DNA from: Oceanobacillus kimchii X50
GTDB lineage: Bacteria; Bacillota; Bacilli; Bacillales; Amphibacillaceae
Direction: 5' to 3'
Assembly (NCBI RefSeq): GCF_000340475.1
Contig: NZ_CM001792.1
Location: 2,422,921-2,486,920, forward strand
DNA length: 64,000 bases
Within the stretch, counting starts at the first letter, position 1. The number at the start of each line of letters is the position of its first letter. This document shows positions 52,622-62,396 of the stretch, piece after piece. The position numbers and the translations under genes are program-made. A model generated the notes under the pieces. The model was not told the origin of the DNA, did no database searches, and saw nothing but the letters and a program-made list of their open reading frames with translations.

Positions 52622-52894
52622 TTAAAATTTAGCAAAAAATAAAGCAATAGCTCCGCCGATAAGCCCCGTTATCACTGCGGTAACAATTGCTTTTGTAATC
52701 ATTCGCCTTATCCACTTTGTATCATCTTGTATTGATGATAGTGTAGATTGCAAATTGACTATTTTTTCATCCTGTTTTGCATCATTCATCTGTAATTTAT
52801 AGACATCATTTTTTATATTTTTAATGTCATGTCTAATCTCCATGATGTCCTGTTGCGTTCTATCCACATCTGTCAACTCCTCTTGATTTGACAT
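52622..52894 (-). CDS. XhlA-family lysis-associated membrane protein
   Basis: A 90-aa protein: an N-terminal amphipathic coiled coil (DIMEIRHDIKNIKNDVYKLQ, about 16-60) and a C-terminal membrane helix (AIVTAVITGLIGGAIALFFA). This is the hemolysin XhlA layout. In PBSX it cooperates with the holin. Start after GGGGGTC. Confidence 0.87.
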   Translation of the reverse strand: MSNQEELTDVDRTQQDIMEIRHDIKNIKNDVYKLQMNDAKQDEKIVNLQSTLSSIQDDTKWIRRMITKAIVTAVITGLIGGAIALFFAKF

Positions 52895-53022
52895 GCTCGA
52901 CCCCCTAACGTATGTGTAAAATATCGTATAATGTTAGTAACCCAACTATCCCTATTGTTGGGTGGGGAGTAGCCTATAACTACTCCCTGTTTTCCTGCAT
53001 AAAAATAAGCCTTACTCGGCTT
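52895..53022 (-). other. Structured non-coding stretch in the late operon
   Basis: Three hairpins stand in a row on the transcript: AAGCC/GGCTT over the upstream gene's stop (53007-53022), GGGAGTAG/CTACTCCC (52965-52987), and CCCAAC/GTTGGG (52941-52962). This is where many related phages have the small xkdX gene. A 61-codon frame across it has no ribosome binding site and looks spurious. The hairpins may be RNA-processing or attenuation sites. Confidence 0.5.
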
Positions 53023-53275
53023 GTGGTTGTTCCTCATCTCTTTCAGATAGTCTTTCAATTACTTTATCTTTGATTAAATCCGATATATTCCCGTCAATTG
53101 CTGCTTGGAAAAATGCCATTTCATCCACAAATACGCGTCCGCTTATATTGCAGTAATCAACTTCTGGCTCCATTCTGTTAGGATCAATTCCGTTATAATC
53201 AATCCGTCTTAATCGTTCACCGTTTACCTCAACCGTTCGTGAGCTTGTTTCCTCAAACGTATATTCATTCATCAT
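53012..53275 (-). CDS. Hypothetical tail-region phage protein (87 aa)
   Basis: A soluble 87-aa protein (MMNEYTFEETSSRTVEVNG... ending DEEQPQAE). The start at 53275 is chosen for GGAGAGGG upstream and overlaps the end of the DUF1617 gene. It sits between tail-fibre and lysis genes, where short accessory tail or chaperone proteins are common. No motif recognised. Confidence 0.6.
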   Translation of the reverse strand: MMNEYTFEETSSRTVEVNGERLRRIDYNGIDPNRMEPEVDYCNISGRVFVDEMAFFQAAIDGNISDLIKDKVIERLSERDEEQPQAE

Positions 53276-53696
53276 CTGTACCCTCTCCTTCGTTAGTTTC
53301 AAATGCTTCTGCTAGGATATAGTGCATTTCTGCTTGTTTTCCAGATAATTCTTTATCAAAGTCATTAACTAACTTCTCCACTGTTTTTAAAGCAGGCTCT
53401 AAGTTCTTATCATCAAGAGTGTAATACTCGTCAAACAGTTCTTTATGCTGTTCGTTGAAGCCTTTGTAATCATCCATATCGAATCCACCAGCTTCATTCT
53501 TAACAAATTCGCCTTGATCATCTGTCTTAGCATATTCTTTTAATAGAGTGATTTCTTCCTCGGCCACCCCCTCATATTTTTCGTTAAGTGCTTTAACTAC
53601 CCTCATGCGGTGGATATTTTTCTTACCCTTTGCTGATACAGTGTTTTGTAAAAAGTCTGCAGCATCCTTTAAATGTTTATGTTGTATTTTAATCAT
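53265..53696 (-). CDS. DUF1617-family phage protein
   Basis: A 143-aa acidic helical protein resembling DUF1617 (KALNEKYEGVAEEEITLLKEYAKTDDQGEFV). It overlaps the 3' end of the tail protein gene by 4 bp (ATGA) and the next gene by 11 bp. Family members lie next to tail-tip genes in Gram-positive siphophages. The precise role is unknown. Confidence 0.7.
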   Translation of the reverse strand: MIKIQHKHLKDAADFLQNTVSAKGKKNIHRMRVVKALNEKYEGVAEEEITLLKEYAKTDDQGEFVKNEAGGFDMDDYKGFNEQHKELFDEYYTLDDKNLEPALKTVEKLVNDFDKELSGKQAEMHYILAEAFETNEGEGTDDE

Positions 53697-56600
53697 GCTA
53701 TTTTAGCCTCCAATTCTTCAATACGTTTTTCTAGTTTAACTACTTTATTTTTTAGATCGGTATACTCAACCCGTTGCCAATTAATTTCATCATCTAATTT
53801 CGCAGATAGTTCTTGAACTGATTTAATAGTCGGAAAAAGTAATTGAGATTCTTGCACACCGTACATACCATCATCATCAATACCTATAATGCTATAATCT
53901 TCTGTTTCCACGCCATGCTTTTCAAATGTTGATTTTAATTGTTGTGCTATAATTCCAAATTGAATTTCATTACGTTTTTTCTCAGAACGTTTTTGTATAA
54001 GCCTATACGTATTAGTTTCAACATCATTGATGAAATCCAACCCTAACTCATTACTCCTTATATCTTCTTTCAAACGTCTATCCGATGGATATTGTGGTGT
54101 GTTACGTAAATAGATATTTCTAATGGCATGAGTATTTGAGTTACCGCCAATTTGGTAGTTATAATCAGCACCATACATTCCACGGAAAGTAATGTCAGTA
54201 CCATTACCAGCATAAGTCGTTTCTAAATACCATCCACTACGGCTGTTATAATCATTAATAACGTTAAATGCTTGTTTGCCTCTAATTTGATAAAGAGCAC
54301 CAATAGAATAATCGTTTGACTGGCCACCAATCATTGTTATGTTTGGATTACCATTAAAATCAAATGTTATACCTTTATCCCAACCCACCGCACGATTACG
54401 CATTTGAAATATAAAACCATTTACACTGTTCGTCGCATTGTCTGCTCCCGTTGCTGCGGTAGAGTTAGCAATAAAACCACTAAAGTAAGGTGATAAACTG
54501 TCTAGATTAGAAGCCCCTGTAGTACCTAGATAAGCAAATGGATAACGTCCACCAATACGATCACCAACCCCTACACCAGCAGAACGACTAAAACCATCGT
54601 TACTATCGTATTTACGATATGTGAGTGTATTTCCTGCATCTTCAAAGTTAATTTGTGCGCCATTAGCAATGGTTAAATTTGCATTTCTTAATGTGATATT
54701 ACCTGTGTTTAGGTTTGCATCTAAGTTGTTATTACTACTTAAAAGCCTTCCTGCTCGAACTGTTCCCAGGTTAGCCGATATAGCAGACAGACTAGAAGCA
54801 TTTATTTTGTCAGCATTTAAACTAGCAATCTTTGCATCCGTAACAGCTAGGTCCTCTATCTGCGCTTCACCGATGATTGCACGTACTAACTTGGCTCTTT
54901 CAATTGTTCCGTTGGCAATATGAGCATTCTGAATAACCCCATTATTAATTAATGTGGTTCCATCAAGGTGTATTAAGTTACCTTTAATACGTACCCCTTC
55001 ACGATTAAGATTGATTTGAGATACAATTCCATCAACATCAACTTTTAAGTCTATTTCCTCTGCAAGTTGAGTGATACGAGACTCTGCATATGTCATGCGT
55101 TGGTCGGTGTCTTCATAGGCTGGTTGCCAGTCGGTAGCTTTATTTCCTTTTTCTATTTGAAAGTCCCATATTTCGAGAACATAATCTTCACCGTAATCAC
55201 TTCTATTAGGTTGGATGTACCAATACGGTGCACTATCAGTTGGAAAGCTTTCAGGCGTTCTAAAATGGACTTCATATTGGTGTATTTCTGTATCATTCGG
55301 ATAATTTTGGTCACCTACATTCCAAGGCCTAGAAGAAACCCTTGTGCCATCACGATAAGTCGTGCCTCCATTAAAACTTGATGAGTGTCCAGCCATAGAA
55401 AATACTGTTCCGCTTATTTTTCTAACTTTAAAAGTCGCAACATAATCTGAATCAAGTTCAAAATACTCTCTTGATATTCTTAGATACGGATTACTAGAAC
55501 CACTACTTTTTGTCAGCCTATAAACATAATCACTAAGACTGCCTTGATTAGTACCCACTCTATTAACTGCTGCAATATTTCGCCCACCGATTTGAATATT
55601 ACGAACCGTACTACTAATCTCATCATACCGTTGGCTTATTTCCGACATGTCATATTCGTAACTATTAGTAAATTCTTCAAATGTACCCTTTTCCACTTTT
55701 GAGCTTAGCGATCCGTTTATTTCATCAATGTCTTGTGTTATCCTAGCAAATCTATCCCCGTACTCATTAAATTTAATATCTAGTTGTTCTTTTACAGCAC
55801 CTATTTCCCCATCCGTATACTGTCGTGCTTGTTGGTCTAGTAAGTTCTTTGCCTCCTGTGAAATCTGATCAAAGTTTACTCCACCTGCACCGATAATATC
55901 GCTAACGTGGTGCAATTCCCTCATTCGTTCTGCTAAGTCTGGACCCCATAATATATCTTCGCTGACTACCCTATGAGTACCAGCAGAAACTTGAACAGAC
56001 CAATCACTCGGAGTTCCGTGATAATTTACTGCACGTACTCGGTAATACCACACCTCATTCGTACCTACTGTATGAGAAAAAGCACTTACTTGCCCCCTCC
56101 ATAACAAATGTTGGGTATCCGGTATAAATCCATCAATACGACTTCCATATACCTCATAATGCTTGATAAATAATTCATCCGCATATGTCCAGTACAGTTG
56201 AATGACTTCCATGCCGGCATGGGTTTCAAGATTAATAGGTGTACTTGGTTTTCGATTAGGATAACTGTTTTCATCAATTTGTTGCTTAGGAGGATTCCGC
56301 TTAATCCCTTCCACTTCTTTTTCAAGGTCATCTAGACGGTTATCGTTAAAATCCAAGAACTGCCCCATCTCAACAACCATTGTGCTATCCGGGTCCAGTA
56401 GGTTATATTCCAAAGCAATGATACGAGTCTGTATTTCTATCGGTCTAGAAAACTTGCGGTCAATTGCTGTGGCAGTATCACCAAGACTTACCTCATCTTC
56501 AAACAATTCTACAGATAAACGATAATTAACCTCTACTTGGCTGGCTATTTCTTGTAAATGATGCCACGTTGCTTTTAATAGTTCTTCCGGGTCTTCGTGG

Positions 56601-57469
56601 TCTTGATTACTATAAATACCAAAACGATGTTTTGTTCCATCTTCTAAACCATACTTAGCAAGTGCATCTGGACTACCTACCCATCGTTGCCCTTTTGGTT
56701 TATCTACTGGATCGCCGTTTGACACTTTCCATTCCACATCTTCAAAACCGATATAGCGTGTATACCCGCCTGTATGCTCTCCCTCGTCATCTTCATATGG
56801 CAATGATGCACCTCGACCATATAAAGCTGTCTTTGGATAGGATAATACAGTACGACCTATTTCATTAATATTATGGTCAATCTCAAATCGTTGACCATGT
56901 TCTTTCCCTAGTCGTTGGATTATCTTAATCTTAAAAGCAGTGATTTCATTCGTTTCCTCATTAAATTCGATAACGTCTTTAAACTCACCACCCCAAATGG
57001 ATAAAATATCCCATATAGCGTCCACACTGGTTATATAGTAAAAGTTAGTGGTAGCATTACCAAGTTCAACTTCTACACTCCCTTGCCAACGTGTACCATC
57101 TAGCGCAGCATCTAAAGCTATATCTGCGGTACGTTCAACAAAACGTCTATCAACTACGATATGATCATTTAACTCAGCTAGAAAAGCAGGCTCACATGTT
57201 GCAGTAGTTATTGGACCATCAATTGTGTCTGAATCATCCAACTCACGAATAACCATCATGCGCCAGTCACCTTCGCGGTCTTTAACAACAACTTTGTTTT
57301 CATCTTTAACATGCTTCGCTAATGCATGATCAGCTTCAATGGTAAAAGAAAAAGGCGTTGTCGGTACACTATTTTTCTCCTCTCGAAAATGTGTACTAAC
57401 AAGCCCTGTATCTTCGGACAATATGGTTAATGGTTGTTCGTATTGACTAAAAATATATAACTCTGACAT
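53693..57469 (-). CDS. Phage tail-associated protein with endopeptidase-tail, FN3 and S74 chaperone domains
   Basis: The largest protein here (1258 aa). Residues about 1-390 resemble the prophage endopeptidase tail (Tal) domain that forms the tail tip. About 410-500 is a fibronectin-III-like module (STPINLETHAGMEVIQLYWT ... YYRVRAVNYHGTPSDW). A helical shaft and a carbohydrate-binding-like region follow, then beta-rich repeats with GKQAFNVIND-type spacing. Residues 1129-1258 are a peptidase S74 intramolecular chaperone. Its dyad S1129-D-R-R-L-K1134 should cut itself off after trimer folding. The coiled coil at the end (VVKLEKRIEELEAKI) fits that. It is the host-recognition protein. Confidence 0.88.
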   Translation of the reverse strand: MSELYIFSQYEQPLTILSEDTGLVSTHFREEKNSVPTTPFSFTIEADHALAKHVKDENKVVVKDREGDWRMMVIRELDDSDTIDGPITTATCEPAFLAELNDHIVVDRRFVERTADIALDAALDGTRWQGSVEVELGNATTNFYYITSVDAIWDILSIWGGEFKDVIEFNEETNEITAFKIKIIQRLGKEHGQRFEIDHNINEIGRTVLSYPKTALYGRGASLPYEDDEGEHTGGYTRYIGFEDVEWKVSNGDPVDKPKGQRWVGSPDALAKYGLEDGTKHRFGIYSNQDHEDPEELLKATWHHLQEIASQVEVNYRLSVELFEDEVSLGDTATAIDRKFSRPIEIQTRIIALEYNLLDPDSTMVVEMGQFLDFNDNRLDDLEKEVEGIKRNPPKQQIDENSYPNRKPSTPINLETHAGMEVIQLYWTYADELFIKHYEVYGSRIDGFIPDTQHLLWRGQVSAFSHTVGTNEVWYYRVRAVNYHGTPSDWSVQVSAGTHRVVSEDILWGPDLAERMRELHHVSDIIGAGGVNFDQISQEAKNLLDQQARQYTDGEIGAVKEQLDIKFNEYGDRFARITQDIDEINGSLSSKVEKGTFEEFTNSYEYDMSEISQRYDEISSTVRNIQIGGRNIAAVNRVGTNQGSLSDYVYRLTKSSGSSNPYLRISREYFELDSDYVATFKVRKISGTVFSMAGHSSSFNGGTTYRDGTRVSSRPWNVGDQNYPNDTEIHQYEVHFRTPESFPTDSAPYWYIQPNRSDYGEDYVLEIWDFQIEKGNKATDWQPAYEDTDQRMTYAESRITQLAEEIDLKVDVDGIVSQINLNREGVRIKGNLIHLDGTTLINNGVIQNAHIANGTIERAKLVRAIIGEAQIEDLAVTDAKIASLNADKINASSLSAISANLGTVRAGRLLSSNNNLDANLNTGNITLRNANLTIANGAQINFEDAGNTLTYRKYDSNDGFSRSAGVGVGDRIGGRYPFAYLGTTGASNLDSLSPYFSGFIANSTAATGADNATNSVNGFIFQMRNRAVGWDKGITFDFNGNPNITMIGGQSNDYSIGALYQIRGKQAFNVINDYNSRSGWYLETTYAGNGTDITFRGMYGADYNYQIGGNSNTHAIRNIYLRNTPQYPSDRRLKEDIRSNELGLDFINDVETNTYRLIQKRSEKKRNEIQFGIIAQQLKSTFEKHGVETEDYSIIGIDDDGMYGVQESQLLFPTIKSVQELSAKLDDEINWQRVEYTDLKNKVVKLEKRIEELEAKIA

Positions 57470-57498
57470 TGATCTCCTCCTTACTGTTAAGTATCACT

Positions 57499-58236
57499 TT
57501 ACAGTTGGTGCCTAAATTGGATTGTATTGACCGTATTTAACAGTTCGAATCTATTTTCAAATGTATCTTTCTTTAAATCAATGGGTTCCCGTGCTAGACA
57601 AATCATCTGTGAATTCATTGAAATTGTACTGTCGTATCTAATATTAAACTTCTCCGCCAAATCTTGTTGTCTTTCAAGAGCTAATTTAACGTAGCTTGTT
57701 TGATACCGGGGGTTTACTTCCTGTAATATACTTTGTATATAATAAAACATTTCTTTAATATACTCTTTTGTTTCTGAATATGTTGGGATATATCCTTTGT
57801 GTATTACTTTATTCCTAAATGCAACACAGTTTTGTTTCATTATAGTGGGAGCCTTTTTGAATTCATTTAAATACATCACATGAAATGCTCCCAACTGTCG
57901 TTCAGATGAATTCTTTAATTGTTTCCACGCTGTTTCTACTTCCGAAGATTCAGTACCATTATGTTCTAAAAATACTTTAATGCAAAACTCATGAAAACGT
58001 TCAACACTAGCAGCAATACTGGCAACTGCTTGAATAGTGTAACCATTTAATAGAGCAAGGCTACCAATATCAAACAAGACTTCAAACTTCTCATCTTGAA
58101 TTATGATTGTCGATTGATGATTCCTGCTACATATTAACTTATACACACCCTCGTCATTAAAATCAGTACTAATAAATTCAAAGTTTTTAAATCTTGCTTC
58201 TCTCATACAAACATTACAAAAAGTGGTCATTTTCAT
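57499..58236 (-). CDS. Unknown protein with zinc-finger-like N-terminus and HEPN-like R-N-x3-H motif
   Basis: A 245-aa protein unlike tail proteins. The N-terminus has C7-x2-C10 and C36-x3-H40, a possible zinc site. The middle and C-terminal part is all-helical with F-R141-N-K-V-I-H146-KG, the R-N-x3-H motif of HEPN ribonucleases, followed by a helix (ETKEYIKEMFYYIQSIL) like those after the motif in HEPN/Apea proteins. It sits between the Tal and Dit genes, which normally touch, with 86 bp of AT-rich DNA upstream and AAAGGAG before the ATG. It is probably cargo with its own promoter. A defence or host-takeover role is inference; I do not recognise a named family. Confidence 0.6.
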   Translation of the reverse strand: MKMTTFCNVCMREARFKNFEFISTDFNDEGVYKLICSRNHQSTIIIQDEKFEVLFDIGSLALLNGYTIQAVASIAASVERFHEFCIKVFLEHNGTESSEVETAWKQLKNSSERQLGAFHVMYLNEFKKAPTIMKQNCVAFRNKVIHKGYIPTYSETKEYIKEMFYYIQSILQEVNPRYQTSYVKLALERQQDLAEKFNIRYDSTISMNSQMICLAREPIDLKKDTFENRFELLNTVNTIQFRHQL

Positions 58237-58322
58237 ATAAGTTCTCCTTTCTTCTACATTAATATTAACAGAAAAAGAAGAATACTTTACTTTATTTTAA
58301 ATAGAAATACATTGATAAGATA

Positions 58323-59030
58323 TTAATAGTATCGCTCATCATAAAAAAATTTACAATCGTGACTTGCACTAACCTCCATTATTCCTGGTTCCAACATTTC
58401 ATAATTAGTTTTCAACCTAACCGCATGTCGTAAATCCTCACCATTAAGCCATACTTTACGACCTTCGTACATAATCGTCAGCCTGTCACCTTCAATAAAG
58501 TTATATCCTAGTAAGAGATACAATCCTTTATTTGTCTGTAGTTCAAATGTATCCGTAGCTTCACTAAACACTACTTCTACAGTCCAAGGTGTTTCGTCTT
58601 GTCCAGTAATTGTGTGACTTGTTGGTGTGGCGGTTACTGGGATTGTTTTTTGTTCACCTGTTGTATAAAAGCAAAGAAACTGAATAGTTCCCTGTCTGGT
58701 GTAAACAAAGCGACTCAAATCATCAATGCTATTTTGTACCACACACCAATAGGTGCGTCCTGGTTCATCATCAAGTTGTAATGGTGCAATTTCTTTTGTT
58801 ACTAACCATTCAGCTAGTTCATCTTTTATTTGTAGAGCATCGACATCATCTTTAACAAGGTATCCTATAGGCTGACTTATATAAAGTAATTCTTTTTTAG
58901 AATCTTTTAATCTATGCCCTTTTGGAGTAGATACTATATTTCGAGATATTGGATGGAATGGAGCTTTTGTACGACCTTCTAATAATATAATATTAGGATC
59001 CCGTTTATTGTTAAATGTCATAGCTTTCAT
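58323..59030 (-). CDS. Distal tail protein (Dit)
   Basis: A 235-aa phage tail-component protein of the Dit family: the N-terminal belt domain (FNNKRDPNIILLEGRTKAP) and a C-terminal galectin-like domain (EVVFSEATDTFELQTNKGLYL). Dit forms the hexameric hub joining the tail tube to the Tal protein. Its start overlaps the tape-measure stop codon. In most related phages the next gene is the Tal protein; here the HEPN-like gene intervenes. Confidence 0.85.
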   Translation of the reverse strand: MKAMTFNNKRDPNIILLEGRTKAPFHPISRNIVSTPKGHRLKDSKKELLYISQPIGYLVKDDVDALQIKDELAEWLVTKEIAPLQLDDEPGRTYWCVVQNSIDDLSRFVYTRQGTIQFLCFYTTGEQKTIPVTATPTSHTITGQDETPWTVEVVFSEATDTFELQTNKGLYLLLGYNFIEGDRLTIMYEGRKVWLNGEDLRHAVRLKTNYEMLEPGIMEVSASHDCKFFYDERYY

Positions 59031-62000
59031 TATGAAGGTCGCCTCCTTGCTCTGTTATTACTACGATTTTGATTCCCAGTGACATAAGGTTCAACTATTT
59101 TACCTACTACTTGTCCATCCATAGTTACAACTTGCCCGTTTCTGATTCCATTCGCAATTTCTTTAAGCAGTGAAATAACAACACCACTGCTTGCTATTCC
59201 GCTATTGGCTTCTTTTAATACTCGATTTGCTTCTCCTGGTGGTCTTGCGCCAGTAGCATAACCAGGTATTTGAGTGTTATTTAAAGCATTTAATATTTTC
59301 TTAGATTCATCATGTGGAAATACCTGATACCCTTGCGGACGATCATAGAGTCCAAAGTTTAACATTTCCCATTGATTACCTTTGCGTCCTAGTTCCCAAC
59401 CTTCTTCACCAGCAATAAATGCACCACCGGGGTGGTTATTTGTTCCTTTTGCATAACCTCTCATACCTCTTAGTGCAGCACCTGTTAATCCACCTGTAGT
59501 TGCAACTTGAGCGTTTAAATTAATTCTTTTGCTTATTGGTTGTGACCATTTACTGTTGAAGGACGATAAGCTAGGATTAGCATTAACGTTTACTTTTTTG
59601 TCATAAATTGTTTCTCCGGCAAGAGTGTTTATATCTTCCAGTTGCCCTTTGGCATCCAACAATCGTTCTTTTTGATCTGATAGCTTTCTGTTTTGTTTTT
59701 CATATTCTTCTGTGGTGATTTCACCAGATTTGTGTTTTTTATCTAATTCCTTTTTAGCATCTTTGATTTTTTCTATTTCTTCATAAACTTTTTCAAGACC
59801 TTTTCCTTTTTCTGCTGTAATACCAGCTTGGGCAATAATCAATTGTTCATAATCACCCTGAAGCTTTTCTATTTCTGCAAGTTCTTCTTCTGTAACAGCT
59901 AAATCTTCTTTTTTATTGGTTAATTTATCAGTTAACTTGTCGTAAATTTTACCTTGTCTTTCTATTTCGTGGTCAAGCGACTCAATTATTCCGTCTTGTT
60001 CTATTTTTTCTCTTTCTAATATATCTAATTTGGATCGAGCTCTCAGAAGCTCCTCTCCTTCTAGCCCTTCCATTTCATTCTTTAAATCCGCTATACTTTG
60101 ATTAATATCCACTTGTTTTTTTTCTTCTTCGGCCATTTCACTTGATAAGTCGATTCTAGCTTGATATGCATCGTTTCTCTCTTTTTCCATATCGTTTATT
60201 TCAGTTTGTAAATCTTTTTGATCTTTAATCAATTGCGTTTCGTTTTCTAAAGCTTTTTCAAGTTCCCTGTTAGCATTCATTATAAGCTCTTCGCGTTTTT
60301 CAGCATTTAACTCTTTTAGCGTTTCCAAATTATCAATGTACGCATTCCCTTGATCTGATATCGCTCCAGTAACTTCTGGAGTTTTCTTAACAATATCGTC
60401 ATTTAAATCTAAAAAAGTCTCCATCTCAGCATTAGTAAAACCCGATTTTTCTAGTAAGTCAGCCTGCTCATCTTTTAATTTCGCAATAGCTTCTTCACTT
60501 TTAGCATTAGCAAGTTCATCCATGATGTCCATATAACGTAGCATTTCATCTGTTGTTAACTTGTTTTTATCATGTAATTTGTTAAATTGAGACTCCAAAT
60601 CATTTATTGCTTCTATTTCAGCATCTACGCTTTCTATTAGATCGTAATTCACATCATGTAATTCTTGTCCACTATCCCTAGTTGCTAGAAATACTGCTCC
60701 TAGTGCTCCTACACCAGCAATCGCCCATCCTACAGGACCACTTACGCCAAGCAATCCAATACGTCCTGCTAAACCTACTCCTCCAGCTTTCCCTATCATC
60801 TTGGATAAACTTCCACCAACTCGCAACAATCCTCCAACAGCAGTAGTTAAGTTACCTAAGACAATTGCAGCTGGACCAACAGCCGCTGCTAAACCAGCCA
60901 TGGTTACAATGTTCTTTTTAGTATCATCCTCTAATTCACTGAACCATTCAACTAAATCTTGTGCTTTTTCAACACCAGCAGTAAACATAGGAAGTAAATG
61001 TTCTGCAAATTGAATAGACAATTCTTCGAAAGCTGATTTAAGACGAGTTACATTACCCTGTGCGTTATCCTGCATGGTAGTTGCCATATCGTTTAATGCA
61101 CCATCTGCATCAGATACACTACCTTTTAATTCCCCGTATTCTTCATCCAAACCAGCAAGCATTCCTTGAAATGATTTAAGATGCTCTTTACCAGCTAACA
61201 TGGAAATATACTGTGCTTTTTGTTCGTCCGTCATATCCTTTGTACTATCTTTTACTAGTCTTAGAGTATCTTCTAAACCAATGAAATTCCCATCGGAATC
61301 AAATGCGCTAATTCCTAGTTCTTCCATAGCTACGCCTGCTTGACCTGCACCGGATGTAAGGTTTACCATTACTGCGTTAAGCGCACGACCTGCTTCACTA
61401 CCTTTTAAACCACGATTGGCAAGTAACCCTAGTATTGCTGTAGATTCTTCAAGAGGTACATTAAACGCTGCTAAGTTACCACCTGCAACCACATACGCTT
61501 CCATTAAAGCATCAATGTTGGTATTAGATCGTCTAGATGCTTCTGCAACATTATCAAGGTATGCGGGTAAGTCCTTTACTTCAATCTGCATCGCTGACAT
61601 GGAATCTGTTACTAAATCAGATGCACGACCTAAATCCATTGCCCCTGCTTCGGATAAACGAAGAATAGGTTCTAATCCGCCTAGCATTTCCTCAGTTTCC
61701 CAACCAGCTAATGCCATGTAATACAATCCGTCCGCTGCTTCACTAGCTGATTTACTTGTCTGTGAACCCATTTCTCTTGCTGCACCTTCAAGTTTTGCTA
61801 AATCATCTCCTGTAGCACCAGAAACAGCTTGTACATTAGACATAGATTGTTCGAAGTCCATACCAGTTTTAAGCATTAAAGCACCAGCACCCACAATAGG
61901 GGCAGTGACTTTCATGGACCAGTTTTTCCCGAAGTCACTCATACCTCGACCGATATCTTGCATTTTTTGACCAGTGTTATCCATTTGTTCAGATAAACGA

Positions 62001-62383
62001 TTCCAAGGATTTTCTTGACGTTCAATTTCTGCATTAAGATTTTTTAACTGTTCTTCAGTACGATTCATTTCAGCTACAGCCTTGTTATAGGCTTCAGTTG
62101 CTTTTTGAGTTTCTTTTGAATTTTCGCCTGTAGCTCTTTTGCTTTCCTCATATCTCCGTTGCAATTCTTGGACTTTGCCTCTTTGTAAATCTAATGTACG
62201 AGTCAAAACGTCAGACTTATCTCGCATTTCATTTAATCCACGTGCAAATCCTGTTCCGGAAGAGGTAACGGCTTTTTGTTCTTGTTTCAATGATTTTAAC
62301 TGACGGTTAACTCCAGCCATACCCTGCTGAAACTGTGCAGAGTCTAAGCTAATCGTTGTACGTAATGATCCTACATTTACCAT
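59030..62383 (-). CDS. Tail tape measure protein
   Basis: A 1117-aa tape measure protein that sets tail length. The N-terminal coiled coil (RQLKSLKQEQKAV onward) is followed by the TP901-type core (MKVTAPIVGAGALMLKTGMDFEQSMSNVQAVSG and LYYMALAGWETEEML) and hydrophobic helices near residues 490-560. A long Lys/Glu coiled coil spans about 600-920, and a C-terminal region has GGAFIAGEEGWELG. By the usual ratio it predicts a tail of roughly 150-170 nm. The ATG follows GGAGGAGG. Confidence 0.92.
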   Translation of the reverse strand: MVNVGSLRTTISLDSAQFQQGMAGVNRQLKSLKQEQKAVTSSGTGFARGLNEMRDKSDVLTRTLDLQRGKVQELQRRYEESKRATGENSKETQKATEAYNKAVAEMNRTEEQLKNLNAEIERQENPWNRLSEQMDNTGQKMQDIGRGMSDFGKNWSMKVTAPIVGAGALMLKTGMDFEQSMSNVQAVSGATGDDLAKLEGAAREMGSQTSKSASEAADGLYYMALAGWETEEMLGGLEPILRLSEAGAMDLGRASDLVTDSMSAMQIEVKDLPAYLDNVAEASRRSNTNIDALMEAYVVAGGNLAAFNVPLEESTAILGLLANRGLKGSEAGRALNAVMVNLTSGAGQAGVAMEELGISAFDSDGNFIGLEDTLRLVKDSTKDMTDEQKAQYISMLAGKEHLKSFQGMLAGLDEEYGELKGSVSDADGALNDMATTMQDNAQGNVTRLKSAFEELSIQFAEHLLPMFTAGVEKAQDLVEWFSELEDDTKKNIVTMAGLAAAVGPAAIVLGNLTTAVGGLLRVGGSLSKMIGKAGGVGLAGRIGLLGVSGPVGWAIAGVGALGAVFLATRDSGQELHDVNYDLIESVDAEIEAINDLESQFNKLHDKNKLTTDEMLRYMDIMDELANAKSEEAIAKLKDEQADLLEKSGFTNAEMETFLDLNDDIVKKTPEVTGAISDQGNAYIDNLETLKELNAEKREELIMNANRELEKALENETQLIKDQKDLQTEINDMEKERNDAYQARIDLSSEMAEEEKKQVDINQSIADLKNEMEGLEGEELLRARSKLDILEREKIEQDGIIESLDHEIERQGKIYDKLTDKLTNKKEDLAVTEEELAEIEKLQGDYEQLIIAQAGITAEKGKGLEKVYEEIEKIKDAKKELDKKHKSGEITTEEYEKQNRKLSDQKERLLDAKGQLEDINTLAGETIYDKKVNVNANPSLSSFNSKWSQPISKRINLNAQVATTGGLTGAALRGMRGYAKGTNNHPGGAFIAGEEGWELGRKGNQWEMLNFGLYDRPQGYQVFPHDESKKILNALNNTQIPGYATGARPPGEANRVLKEANSGIASSGVVISLLKEIANGIRNGQVVTMDGQVVGKIVEPYVTGNQNRSNNRARRRPS

Positions 62384-62396
62384 TCGTTACCTCCTC

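Noticed and set aside
52873..53058. 61-codon frame in the late operon that could be mistaken for xkdX
   Set aside because: It lacks the XkdX pattern and a ribosome binding site, overlaps both neighbours, and its span is filled with hairpins.
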